A stretch of 64,000 nt of DNA from VFZN01 sp963709325 (lineage in GTDB: Bacteria > Acidobacteriota > Vicinamibacteria > Vicinamibacterales > UBA2999), in contig CAVPVV010000001.1 in assembly GCA_963709325.1 (NCBI GenBank), positions 1,054,001-1,118,000 on the forward strand, given 5' to 3'. Of the stretch, positions 8,955 through 17,753 are shown piece by piece. The translations under genes and the position numbers were made by a program. The notes beneath the pieces were generated by a model, which was not told the DNA's origin, did not search any database, and worked only from the letters and a program-made list of their open reading frames with translations. Positions within the stretch are counted from its first letter, which is position 1; every line of letters begins with the position of its first letter.

Positions 8955-10514
8955 GTGAGCGCTCCGGAATCAGAGATCCTCATCATCGGCGGCGGGCCGG
9001 CCGGCTGCACGGCGGCGCGCCTGCTCGCGCTGTGGGGGCACCAGGTGCGGCTGGCCGCCAAGCCGCACGTACCGGGCATGACCGGGCTCGCCGAGTCGCT
9101 GACGCCGAGTTGCGGCAAGTTCTTCGACCTGCTCGGCATTCGCGAGGCGATCGACGCGGCTGGATTCGTGGCAGCGCTAGGCAATACGGTCTGGTGGGGG
9201 AGTAACGCCACGCGCGTTGAGCCATTCGCCAATGGCGCCTGGGGGTGGCAGGTGACCGCGCCACGCCTCGAGAACGTGATGCGAACCTCCGCCGCAGAGG
9301 CGGGCGTGCTCATCGACGAACGCGGGCTGACGGCCGGGGAGGCGTCCACCTGGCCGGCGCGCTTCCGGATCGACTGCAGCGGGCGGACGGGGCTGCTTGC
9401 CCGTACGCGCGCGGGTCGCGTGGCGGAACCCGGGCACCGCACGGTGGCGCTCTCGGCCATCTGGCGCCGCGACGATCCGTGGGATCTTCCCGATCCATCT
9501 CATACCTTGATCGAGTCATACGCGGACGGCTGGGCCTGGTCGGTGCCCATCGATCCCACGCGTCGCGCGGTTGCCGTGATGGTGGACCCGCAGACCTCGG
9601 CCCTGGTCCGCGGCGACGGCGCGCGCGCGACGTACCTTGCGGAGTTGGCCAAGACGGCGCGCTTCCACGATCTGCTGGCCGCGGCTGCGCTCGAAGGCGG
9701 GCCGGTCGGCTGGGATGCGTCGATGTATCACGCGACGGAGTACGCAGGAGAAGACTGGCTCGTGGCCGGTGATGCGGCCTCGTTCGTCGATCCGCTGTCG
9801 TCGGCCGGGGTCAAGAAGGCGCTCGCCTCCGGCTGGCTCGCGGCAATTGCCGCGCACACCTCGCTGACCCGGCCGGCAATGGGCACGGCCGCGCGGCGCT
9901 TCTTTGCCGATCGCGAGTCCGAGATGTACGCGAACTTCCTGAGCCTGACGAAGCGCTATCTGGGTGAAGCCGCGGTGGATCAGGCCCAGCCGTTTTGGGC
10001 CGAACGGGCCGAGATACAGGAAGTGGACGAACGCCGGGCCGAGGACGGCAGGGAGGGAGCGTTGGTGCTGGCGGCGTACGAGCGCATGAAAGCCGCCTCG
10101 GCGCTTCGGGCGAGGCGCGGAGAGGCGGTTCGCCTCGAGCCCCGGCCTGCCATTTCCGGCACGGAGATCGTCATGGAGCCGAGGCTCGTGACCGACGGTG
10201 ACCCTCGGGGGGTGCGTTTCCTACACGACGTCGACGTGGTGACCCTGGTGGAACTCGCCCCGTCTTACGGTCAGGTGCCCGATCTCTACGAGGCTCTCGT
10301 GGCCCGAGTGGGACCAACGGACCTTCCGGCGTTTCTAACGGCATTGGCCACGGCCGTGGCCCGGCAGTGGCTAGTGACTGGAGCCGGATACCCCCCTCCT
10401 GCGAGGTGCGACCCATTCCGAAGTGTGATAAAAGAAACTCAACTTCCATGCGTATTTCAGCCCCGATCCGACTGGCCTTCGTGGCCGTCGCTTGCCTGTT
10501 TTCCGCCGGTTTGA
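8955..10514 (+). CDS. qhpG: QhpG-type FAD-dependent monooxygenase for CTQ biosynthesis
   Basis: A 519-residue flavoprotein of the tryptophan-halogenase/PHBH-like class. The dinucleotide motif GGGPAG lies at residues 12-17, and the second FAD motif GDAASFVDPLSSAG lies near residue 275. In the characterised qhp system this enzyme hydroxylates the tryptophan of the small subunit after crosslinking, in a step towards cysteine tryptophylquinone. It begins with GTG at 8955 and heads the qhp operon. Its last 22 codons overlap the start of qhpA. The tail beyond residue about 490 is not obviously conserved, and tandem TGA-TAA stops exist in another frame near 10424, so the true C terminus may be shorter or a single-base error may lie close to the end. 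Confidence 0.85.
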   Translation: MSAPESEILIIGGGPAGCTAARLLALWGHQVRLAAKPHVPGMTGLAESLTPSCGKFFDLLGIREAIDAAGFVAALGNTVWWGSNATRVEPFANGAWGWQVTAPRLENVMRTSAAEAGVLIDERGLTAGEASTWPARFRIDCSGRTGLLARTRAGRVAEPGHRTVALSAIWRRDDPWDLPDPSHTLIESYADGWAWSVPIDPTRRAVAVMVDPQTSALVRGDGARATYLAELAKTARFHDLLAAAALEGGPVGWDASMYHATEYAGEDWLVAGDAASFVDPLSSAGVKKALASGWLAAIAAHTSLTRPAMGTAARRFFADRESEMYANFLSLTKRYLGEAAVDQAQPFWAERAEIQEVDERRAEDGREGALVLAAYERMKAASALRARRGEAVRLEPRPAISGTEIVMEPRLVTDGDPRGVRFLHDVDVVTLVELAPSYGQVPDLYEALVARVGPTDLPAFLTALATAVARQWLVTGAGYPPPARCDPFRSVIKETQLPCVFQPRSDWPSWPSLACFPPV

Positions 10515-12190
10515 CACTGCGAGCCGCCCAGCAGGCCCCCGCGACGCCCCCGGCACAGCCGGCCCAGGCCGCTCAGCCGCCGGAAACGGGGATTCCAATC
10601 ACCAGTCAGGCCGTGATCAAGACCTGCGGCGGGTGTCACCGGCCGGACGACAAGGGCCAGATGACCCGCATCTCCTTCCAGCGCAACACGCCGGAGGGGT
10701 GGCAGGAAGTCATCAAGCGCATGATGTCGCTCAACGGGTTGAAGATGGACCCGGCCGCCGGGCGTGAGGTCATCAAGTATCTGTCGGACAACCTCGGGCT
10801 GGCGCCCGAAGAAGCGAAGCCGGCCGCCTTCGACGTCGAACAGCAGGTCGTCTACGACCAGGAGCCGTTCAACCACGAGGACATCAAGGGCGTCTGCAAC
10901 GCATGCCATTCGCTCGGCCGGGTGATCTCGCAGCGGCGCACCCGCAGCGAGTGGGAACTGTTGATCGCGATGCACCGCGGCTGGTATCCGCTGATCGACC
11001 GCCAGGTCTACCGGCGAATGGGACCGGTGCCGCGGGACCGCGGGCCGGACGGGCGGCCGCCCGACACCCGTCACCCCTCCGAAAAGGCGGTGGACTACCT
11101 GTCGAAGACCTACCCGTTCGAGACGGCGGCATGGTCGTCGTGGGCCGCCACGAGGCGCTCGCCGCGCCTGGACGGCACCTGGGCGTTGACGGGATACGAG
11201 GTCGGCAAGGGTCCGGTCTACGGCCGCGTTCAGGTCACGGCCGTGCCGAATGCGCCCGACGAGTTCACGACCGAGACGACGTTCACCTACGCCCGAACCG
11301 GCGAACAGGTGAAGCGGACCGGCCGGACGGTGGTCTACACCGGCTTCCAGTGGCGGGGCCGCTCGAGCAGCGGAGCGACCGACGCGCAGCCGTACCGCGA
11401 GGTGATGTTCGTGGACCGTGACTGGCGCGGCATGGACGGCCGCTGGTTCACGGGCGGCTACGACGAGATCGGGATGGACGTCCAGCTCCATCGCCTTGCC
11501 GGAAACGAGATGACCCTGCTCGGTGTGGATCGGTCCGGCCTCAAGAAGGGCGGCACCGGGCAGACCGTGAAGATCTACGCGATGAACGCGCCCGCGACCG
11601 TGCAGGCGAACGACCTCGACCTTGGACCGGGCGTGACCGTGACCGCGGCGAGCGCGGCGAGCAACGTCATCACCGCCACCGTGTCGGTCGCCGATGCCGC
11701 CGCCGTCGGCCCGCGCGACATCGTCCTCGCCGGCGCGGTGAAGCCTGGCGCCCTCGTGGTCTATGACAAGATTGACCACGTCCGGGTCTTGCCCGAGTGG
11801 AACATGGCACGGGTGGGCGGCGTCAACTTCCCGAAGATGTTCGCGGCCTTCGACGCGTGGGGCTACATGAATGGCCCCGACAAGAAGCCGAATACGCCCG
11901 ACGACATCAAAGTCGACATCGTCGACGTCACCTGGAGCATGGAGGAATACACCGCCACGCTGGACGACGACGACATCAAGTTCGTCGGGGCGATTGACGC
12001 CAAGACCGGCCGGTTCACGCCCAACAACGAGGGGCCGAACGAGAATCGGAGCGGTGAGCGCAACAACATCGGCGACGTGTGGGTCGTGGCCTCCTACACC
12101 GCTGGCGGAACGCCCATCAAGGGACGGGCGCACCTGCTGGTGTCGCCGCCGGTTTACATGCGGTTCGACGCCTCGGTCATCTCACGATGA
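10448..12190 (+). CDS. qhpA: Quinohemoprotein amine dehydrogenase alpha subunit (diheme)
   Basis: This is the 580-residue heme-bearing subunit of the periplasmic amine dehydrogenase, which takes electrons from CTQ in the gamma subunit and hands them to a periplasmic carrier. The signal peptide is about residues 1-27, followed by a Pro/Ala-rich linker. Two c-type heme sites are visible: CGGCH (60-64) and CNACH (150-154). The remainder holds the Ig/beta-barrel-like domains typical of the alpha subunit (for example TWALTGYEVGKGPVYGRVQV and the late WNMARVGGVNFPKMFAAFDA region). The length matches the family. The ATG at 10448 is chosen because the signal peptide starts there. The stop overlaps the qhpD start as ATGA. 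Confidence 0.95.
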   Translation: MRISAPIRLAFVAVACLFSAGLTLRAAQQAPATPPAQPAQAAQPPETGIPITSQAVIKTCGGCHRPDDKGQMTRISFQRNTPEGWQEVIKRMMSLNGLKMDPAAGREVIKYLSDNLGLAPEEAKPAAFDVEQQVVYDQEPFNHEDIKGVCNACHSLGRVISQRRTRSEWELLIAMHRGWYPLIDRQVYRRMGPVPRDRGPDGRPPDTRHPSEKAVDYLSKTYPFETAAWSSWAATRRSPRLDGTWALTGYEVGKGPVYGRVQVTAVPNAPDEFTTETTFTYARTGEQVKRTGRTVVYTGFQWRGRSSSGATDAQPYREVMFVDRDWRGMDGRWFTGGYDEIGMDVQLHRLAGNEMTLLGVDRSGLKKGGTGQTVKIYAMNAPATVQANDLDLGPGVTVTAASAASNVITATVSVADAAAVGPRDIVLAGAVKPGALVVYDKIDHVRVLPEWNMARVGGVNFPKMFAAFDAWGYMNGPDKKPNTPDDIKVDIVDVTWSMEEYTATLDDDDIKFVGAIDAKTGRFTPNNEGPNENRSGERNNIGDVWVVASYTAGGTPIKGRAHLLVSPPVYMRFDASVISR

Positions 12191-13725
12191 GCACTGCAAG
12201 CAATCATCCGTCGCCGGATCACACCGCGGCGCCAGTGGAACAGGCCGGGAGCGGTGCGCCGGGCATCGCGCCACGCGTGGACACGCTCGTACGCCTCGGG
12301 GAGTTCCACACGTTCGAGGCCGCCGGCGAGCGCTTCGGCTACATGGTGCCGAGCGCGGCGGTGTTCGCCTTCGATCCCTGCGCGTCGGCCCTGAGCGATG
12401 CGCTTGAAGCCGGTCCCCGGACGATCGGTGATCTCGTCACCGCGCTCGACGGACGATTCGACGCGGGCGAGGTATGGGACACCCTCGGCGAGCTCTATCG
12501 GGTGCGCGCCATTGCCGAAGCAAAGGCGCCCGCGCCGCCGCCGAAGATCCTGCCGCTCACCGTCATCCCGCTCCAGACCCTGGTGGTGAACGTCACCAAC
12601 CAGTGCAACCTGAGCTGCGAATACTGCTACGAGTACGGCGAAGACAAGATCGTCGACACCGAGAACGGGCAGCAGCCGAAGTTCATGAGCGAGGAGACCG
12701 CGCGCGAGGCGATCGACTTCGCGTTGCGGGAGAGCGGAAAGACCGCGATGGTCACGTTCTTCGGCGGCGAGACGCTGATGAACTTCCCGGTGCTTCGGAA
12801 GACGGTCGGCTACGCGCGGCAGCGCGCCAGGGAAGTGGGGAAGAGCATCGACTTCAGCCTCACCACCAACGCCACGCTGCTGAAGCCCGACGTCATCGAC
12901 TTCCTCGCCGACGAGCGGATTGGTGTCACGATCTCCATCGACGGCCCGCAGGAGATCCAGGACAAGTTCCGCGTCTTCCACAACGGCAAGGGCAGCTACG
13001 ACCTCGTGGCGCCGAAGATCAAGGCCCTGCTCGCCCGCCACAAGTCGCGTCCCATCGGCGCGCGCGTCACGCTGACGCGCCAGACGCTCGACGTGATGCG
13101 GATCTACAAGCACCTGCACGACGAGATGGGCTTCTGGGAGGTCGGCTTCGCGCCGGTGACCACCGCGCCGCAGCGCGACCACGCGATCAGCGACGCCGGC
13201 TTCGATCACCTGCTCGGCCAGTTCCGCGCCCTCGCCCAGGACTTCCTGAAGACGTCGTTCGAGAACCGCCACCACGGCTTCTCGAACGTCCGCGAGACGC
13301 TGCAGGAGATCCACCAGGGCCACGCCAAGGCCTATCCGTGCGGCGCCGGCATCGGCCTGCTCGGCGTCGCGACCGACGGCCAGGTCTCGCTCTGTCACCG
13401 CTTTGCCGGATCCGAGGCGCACAGCTTCGGGTCGGTCACCGGCGGTGTCGACCGGGCGAAGCAGGCCGAGTTCCTCGACTCGCACCACATCAACCACAAG
13501 ACCGACTGCCAGACCTGCTGGGCGCGGCCAATCTGTGCAGGCGGGTGCTACCACGAGGCCCACACCCGCTACGGGTCGACGCAGGGCCCCAACCTGCACT
13601 ACTGTGAGTGGATTCGCGGCTGGACGCATACCTGCCTGGAGATTTACGGCGAGCTGGCGGTAAAGAACCCCGGCTTCCTTCGCCAGTTCGATGGAGCAGA
13701 CGATGAAGCACCTCAACCCAGTTAA
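12187..13725 (+). CDS. qhpD: QhpD radical SAM/SPASM enzyme forming thioether crosslinks
   Basis: A 512-residue maturase that makes the three intrapeptide Cys-to-Asp/Glu thioether bonds in the gamma subunit. The radical SAM cluster motif CNLSCEYC has Cys140, Cys144 and Cys147. The SPASM region near the C terminus contributes CQTCWARPICAGGC (Cys441, 444, 450, 454) plus Cys473 and Cys483 as auxiliary iron-sulfur ligands. FFGGETLMN is the SAM-binding GGE motif. The N-terminal 110 residues look like a PqqD/RRE-style peptide-recognition domain (VRLGEFHTFEAAGERFGYMV). Translational coupling on both sides (ATGA with qhpA; overlap with qhpC) suggests stoichiometric expression with its substrate peptide. 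Confidence 0.95.
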   Translation: MSTASNHPSPDHTAAPVEQAGSGAPGIAPRVDTLVRLGEFHTFEAAGERFGYMVPSAAVFAFDPCASALSDALEAGPRTIGDLVTALDGRFDAGEVWDTLGELYRVRAIAEAKAPAPPPKILPLTVIPLQTLVVNVTNQCNLSCEYCYEYGEDKIVDTENGQQPKFMSEETAREAIDFALRESGKTAMVTFFGGETLMNFPVLRKTVGYARQRAREVGKSIDFSLTTNATLLKPDVIDFLADERIGVTISIDGPQEIQDKFRVFHNGKGSYDLVAPKIKALLARHKSRPIGARVTLTRQTLDVMRIYKHLHDEMGFWEVGFAPVTTAPQRDHAISDAGFDHLLGQFRALAQDFLKTSFENRHHGFSNVRETLQEIHQGHAKAYPCGAGIGLLGVATDGQVSLCHRFAGSEAHSFGSVTGGVDRAKQAEFLDSHHINHKTDCQTCWARPICAGGCYHEAHTRYGSTQGPNLHYCEWIRGWTHTCLEIYGELAVKNPGFLRQFDGADDEAPQPS

Positions 13726-14077
13726 CCGTAAGGCCGCACGAGTCGAGCAGGTCACGGCACCTGCCTCCGCCGAGGCTTCATCGAGCCAGGAGCGGGACGT
13801 GGTCGCCCTCCAGCAAGGCGGGCCGCCGCAGCAGCCCGAAGCTCCGCACATTCCCCCGGGCTGCTCGATCGTCTTCTCGCCCGGATGGGAAGCCGACCGC
13901 ACCGGCGGCACGGCAGGCCTGTGCCAGCCGGTCGAGCGCGACCTGTTCGATTGCCACATGGGCTGCTACTGGCCGGCCCAGGTGCCCGACCAGCTCAATC
14001 ACGCCCCCGACTGGACGGCCAAGTGTGCCGCCGCTCAAAAGGACTGGCGCAAAATCGACCTGGTGTTCCCCGGGTAG
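13703..14077 (+). CDS. qhpC: Quinohemoprotein amine dehydrogenase gamma subunit, CTQ precursor
   Basis: The 124-residue precursor of the catalytic subunit. Aligned with the Paracoccus gamma subunit as I recall it, every modification site is kept at the same spacing. The crosslink pairs are Cys54-Glu63, Cys74-Asp80 and Cys88-Asp96, and the CTQ pair is Cys84-Trp90 (in LFDCHMGCYWPAQ). The N-terminal stretch of about 47 residues is an unmodified leader for QhpD recognition and QhpE cleavage, longer than the Paracoccus leader. An ATG at 13691 is also in frame, but GGAG at 13692-13695 is best placed for the ATG at 13703. Both starts overlap the end of qhpD. Confidence 0.95.
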   Translation: MKHLNPVNRKAARVEQVTAPASAEASSSQERDVVALQQGGPPQQPEAPHIPPGCSIVFSPGWEADRTGGTAGLCQPVERDLFDCHMGCYWPAQVPDQLNHAPDWTAKCAAAQKDWRKIDLVFPG

Positions 14078-14087
14078 GAGATCGGGA

Positions 14088-15248
14088 GTGCAAACAACCG
14101 CGAAGGGAGACGGGAGCGCTCGCGCTCTCGGGATAGCCGGCATTGTGCTGCTGGCCGGCATCGTGCCCGGATTGGCCACCCTGTCCGCGCAGAGCAAGCC
14201 CGCGGCACCGGGAGCGACCGCGGGCACCGGCAAGCTCTACATCGGGACCTACAAGGGCGACATCCAGATCTACGACGAAGCGACGGAGAAGCTCGAGGAT
14301 CGGATCGTTCTCAAGACCGGCCTTCCGCGATCGCTGACGCCGTCGGCCGATCGGACGAAGTTCTACGTGCTCGACTCCACGTTCGAGAAGCTCGAGGTCG
14401 TGGACATCGCGACGCGCAAGACGCTCAACACGTTCCAGTTGAGCAGCGGGAACAAGCACACGCGCGTGACGAGCCTCGTCGCCGACCCGATGAACCGTTA
14501 TCTCGTCCTCCTCACCCGCACCGCGACCAAGCTCGTGGACCGGTGGGACATCGGCGCGCCGACGCTCGACCAGTTCGACCTCGCCAGCGGCCAGATCACC
14601 CGCACCATCCCCTGGCCCAAAGGCGAAGAGCGCGAGACCGTGAACCTGAGGTTCTCGCCGGACGGCAAGCTCCTCTACTTCTTCGGTGACGACGTCACCA
14701 TCATGGATACGGAGAAGTTCACCGAGATCGAGACCTGGCCGTTCTCGACGCCGCAGGAAGGCGGCCTCGGTCGCATCAACCTCGGTCCGGTGGACGACTT
14801 CTACGACGCGCCGGGCACCTTCACGGGCCTCTTCACGATGCAGGATCCGGTGCAGAAGCGCCGCATCATGGGCATCGGCAAAGTCGACCTCACCGCGCGC
14901 AAGATCGACTTCCGACCGATTGGCCCGGCCGAGCAGGTGAGCTTCGCCCAGGCGCCGGATCACAAGCGCGCCTACGGCATCAAGTCGGACATCGGCCGCT
15001 ACGAGTTCTGGACCTTCGATCTCGAAAACGCCAGGGTGGTCAGCCGCCAGGAGTTCAAGGGCCGGCCGCGCGTCGTCCCGCGCGTGAGCTCGAACGGCAA
15101 GGTGATCTACGTGTACATCGCCGGCGAGACCATCGACCTGTACGACGCCGCGACCTACAAGTATCTGCGGACCATTCACATGGGCGCGGATCAGACCACT
15201 CAGCTCTTCGTCGTGCCCCCGGCGGCGGCCGCCTCCAGCGGCCGCTGA
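14088..15248 (+). CDS. qhpB: Quinohemoprotein amine dehydrogenase beta subunit
   Basis: A 386-residue seven-bladed beta-propeller that buries the gamma subunit and forms the substrate pocket. The hydrophobic N terminus (ALGIAGIVLLAGIVPGLATL) is a signal peptide ending near SAQS. Repeated strands of the type GKLYIGTYKGDIQIYDE, KFYVLDSTFEKLEVVDI and KVIYVYIAGETIDLYD show the YVTN-like propeller. The start is GTG at 14088, with GGAG at about 14077-14080 upstream and no hydrophobic leader for the longer frame. It lies 10 bp after qhpC and 7 bp before qhpF. Confidence 0.93.
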   Translation: MQTTAKGDGSARALGIAGIVLLAGIVPGLATLSAQSKPAAPGATAGTGKLYIGTYKGDIQIYDEATEKLEDRIVLKTGLPRSLTPSADRTKFYVLDSTFEKLEVVDIATRKTLNTFQLSSGNKHTRVTSLVADPMNRYLVLLTRTATKLVDRWDIGAPTLDQFDLASGQITRTIPWPKGEERETVNLRFSPDGKLLYFFGDDVTIMDTEKFTEIETWPFSTPQEGGLGRINLGPVDDFYDAPGTFTGLFTMQDPVQKRRIMGIGKVDLTARKIDFRPIGPAEQVSFAQAPDHKRAYGIKSDIGRYEFWTFDLENARVVSRQEFKGRPRVVPRVSSNGKVIYVYIAGETIDLYDAATYKYLRTIHMGADQTTQLFVVPPAAAASSGR

Positions 15249-15255
15249 GGCGGTC

Positions 15256-17049
15256 GTGAACATCCGGCCCGCCGCCGACGCGGATCTGCGGCGGGCGTTC
15301 GCCTATCTCGCGCCGTACTGGCGCCGGCTGGCGCTGGTGATGGCGATCAGCCTGGTCAGCACCGGCCTCTCGCTCGTCACTCCCTATCTCAGCAAGGATC
15401 TCGTCGATCGCGCCCTGATTGGCCGCGATCTCGACGCGCTGCAGCGCATCGTGCTGCTCTTCGCGGCGCTCGGCATCGCCAGCTATCTGCTCAATGTCGT
15501 CAGTGGACTGCGCTACACACGGGTGTCGGCGGAGATCCTGTTCGACATGCGCCTGGCGCTGTACGAGCACCTGCAACGGCTGTCGCCGCGCTTCTACGCA
15601 CGCACCCGCATCGGCGACATCGTCGCTCGGATCAACAGCGACATCGGCGAGATTCAGCGCGTCGCCGCGGAGGCGGCGCTGGCGTGGGTGGGGAACATCC
15701 TGTTCCTCATCGGCTGCGCGGTGATGCTGGCGTGGCTCGACTGGCGGCTTGCGGTGCTGACCGTGGCGGTGATGCCTCTCAGCCTCTTCGCGCTGGTGTT
15801 CTACCGCCGTCGGCTCGAGAAGCGTGTTGCGGTAGTGCGGCAGAAGAGCGCCGACATCGGCAGCTTCCTGATCGAGACGCTGCAGGCCCACACGCTGGTC
15901 GTGTCGTCGAACGCGCAGGCGCGGGAGTCGGGCCGGTTCCGGAAGCTCAACGACACCTTCATCGACGCGCTGATGGCGATGCAGCGGGTCAGCTACCTCG
16001 CCGGCGGATTGCCCGGGGTGATCATCTCGCTGGGCGCGTCGGCGGTGTTCCTGTACGGCGGCTGGCGGGTCGTGCAGGGGACGCTCACGCTCGGAACGTT
16101 CGCCGCGTTCATCGCCTATCAGATGCGAATCATGGCGCCGGTCCAGGCGCTGATGGGCCTCTACACGGCGCTGGCGACTGCGAAGGTGTCCTGGCACCGT
16201 GTCCTGCAGCTGCTCGACGCCCCGATCGACGTCAACGAGGCGCCAACCGCTCGGGCCCTGGCGCAGGTCGAGGGAACGCTCCGCTTCGAAAATGTGTCGC
16301 TCACCACCGATCGCGGCATGAAGGTGCTCGACGAGGTGAGCTTCGACTGCAAGGCGGGTCACTCCGTGGCCATTGTCGGTGCCAGCGGCAGCGGAAAGTC
16401 CACGATTGCCGCGCTCGCGCTGCGACTGATCGATCCGGATGGCGGTGTCGTTCGGCTCGACAGACATGACGTGCGCGAGCTGCGCCTGGCCGACCTGCGG
16501 CACCACGTCGTGCTGGTGGAGCAGGAGCCGGTCCTGCTGCACGCGACCATCGCGGAGAACCTGCGCTACGGGCTGATCGATGACGGGCGGGCGCCGGTGT
16601 CGCCTTCGGAACAACAAGCGGTCCTGCGCAAGGCCGCCGAGGCGGCGGGGGTGGCGGCGTTCATCGACAGCCTGCCCGAGAAGTACGAAACGGTAGTGGG
16701 GGAGCGCGGCCTGCAACTCTCCGCCGGCGAGCGGCAGCGCCTGGCGCTGGCCCGCGCCTTCCTGGCAAATCCGTCGGTGCTGGTCTTGGATGAGCCGACC
16801 GCGGCGCTCGATCCGATCTCGGAGCGTGCGGTGGTGGAGGGCTATCGCGCGGTCATGCGCGGCCGCACCACGCTCATCATCTCGCACCGGCGCGAGGTGG
16901 CGCTCAGCGCGGATCGCGTCGTGGTGCTCGATGGGGCTCGCGTCGCGCAGGCGGGGCGGCCCGACGAGTTGATCCTCCTCGATGGTCCGTTTGCATCGCT
17001 GTTCGGTGGAAGCGCGACGGCTGTTCCCCGAGCAGCGCCCCGGGCATGA
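15256..17049 (+). CDS. qhpF: QhpF ABC exporter for the crosslinked gamma subunit
   Basis: A 597-residue half-transporter with membrane and ATPase domains in one chain. Six membrane helices fill about residues 15-300. The nucleotide-binding domain has Walker A GASGSGKS near residue 375, signature LSAGERQRLALARAF near 489, Walker B VLVLDEPTAALD and the switch His in IISHRRE. In the qhp system this protein exports the leaderless-signal gamma subunit to the periplasm, where it joins alpha and beta; that role follows from operon position, since the sequence alone says type I exporter. GTG start at 15256; the stop overlaps the qhpE start as ATGA. Confidence 0.92.
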   Translation: MNIRPAADADLRRAFAYLAPYWRRLALVMAISLVSTGLSLVTPYLSKDLVDRALIGRDLDALQRIVLLFAALGIASYLLNVVSGLRYTRVSAEILFDMRLALYEHLQRLSPRFYARTRIGDIVARINSDIGEIQRVAAEAALAWVGNILFLIGCAVMLAWLDWRLAVLTVAVMPLSLFALVFYRRRLEKRVAVVRQKSADIGSFLIETLQAHTLVVSSNAQARESGRFRKLNDTFIDALMAMQRVSYLAGGLPGVIISLGASAVFLYGGWRVVQGTLTLGTFAAFIAYQMRIMAPVQALMGLYTALATAKVSWHRVLQLLDAPIDVNEAPTARALAQVEGTLRFENVSLTTDRGMKVLDEVSFDCKAGHSVAIVGASGSGKSTIAALALRLIDPDGGVVRLDRHDVRELRLADLRHHVVLVEQEPVLLHATIAENLRYGLIDDGRAPVSPSEQQAVLRKAAEAAGVAAFIDSLPEKYETVVGERGLQLSAGERQRLALARAFLANPSVLVLDEPTAALDPISERAVVEGYRAVMRGRTTLIISHRREVALSADRVVVLDGARVAQAGRPDELILLDGPFASLFGGSATAVPRAAPRA

Positions 17050-17729
17050 CGTTACCGGCCGGTCTGCTGAGAGTGGACGACTTCCGGCCTGCGGCCGGCG
17101 AGGGGGTGCGTATCGTGGTCGTGGACAGCGGCGTCCACGTTTCTCATCCGCACATCGGAAGAGTAGCAGGAGGAGTCGGAGTGTCGCCGGCAGGCACGCT
17201 CGGCGACGACTACCTCGATCGACTGGGGCACGGAACTGCCGTGACCGCGGCGATTCGCGAGAAAGCGCCTGGAGCAGAGGTGCTGATCGCCCGCGTGTTC
17301 GATCGCCGCCTGGACACGACCGTGGACGCGCTGGTCGCCGCGATCCAGTGGGGCGTCACGCAAGGCGCGCACCTCATCAACCTGAGTCTCGGCACCGCGA
17401 ACGCGAGCCATGCCGAACGGCTTCAGGCTGCCGTGAGTGCAGCGACCGCCGGGGGAGCGTGGGTGATTGCCGCCGGTGAGCAGGAGGGCACGCGCTGGCT
17501 GCCGGGCAGCCTGGATCAGGTCGTCAGCGTGGCGCTCGACTGGACGCTGCCGCGCGAGGCGTGCGTAGTGGAACCGCGCGAGGGCAGCCTTCCGCTCGTC
17601 CGCGCCTCGGGTTTTCCCCGTCCGATCCCCGGCTTACCGCCTGAGAGGAACCTGAAGGGCCTCAGCTTTGCCGTGGCCAACGCTACGGGGCTGCTGGCAC
17701 TCGCGCTCCAAGGCGAGCGCGAGCGCTAA
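17046..17729 (+). CDS. qhpE: QhpE subtilisin-like leader peptidase
   Basis: A small 227-residue S8 serine protease. The triad is visible as Asp27 (VVVDSGVH), His62 (LGHGTAV) and Ser207 (GLSFAVANATG). The Ser motif GLS departs from the usual GTS. There is no signal peptide or prodomain, so it is cytoplasmic, as needed to clip the leader of QhpC after crosslinking. It is coupled to qhpF by ATGA and is the last qhp gene; no AraC-type qhpR follows, and the next gene is convergent. Confidence 0.92.
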   Translation: MTLPAGLLRVDDFRPAAGEGVRIVVVDSGVHVSHPHIGRVAGGVGVSPAGTLGDDYLDRLGHGTAVTAAIREKAPGAEVLIARVFDRRLDTTVDALVAAIQWGVTQGAHLINLSLGTANASHAERLQAAVSAATAGGAWVIAAGEQEGTRWLPGSLDQVVSVALDWTLPREACVVEPREGSLPLVRASGFPRPIPGLPPERNLKGLSFAVANATGLLALALQGERER

Positions 17730-17753
17730 AGCGCGGCGCCGAGCGCCTGGTGC

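Noticed and set aside
10457..12133. Minus-strand 558-codon frame opposite qhpA
   Set aside because: Antisense shadow of a diheme subunit with two CxxCH motifs and a signal peptide; the antisense product has no coherent domains.
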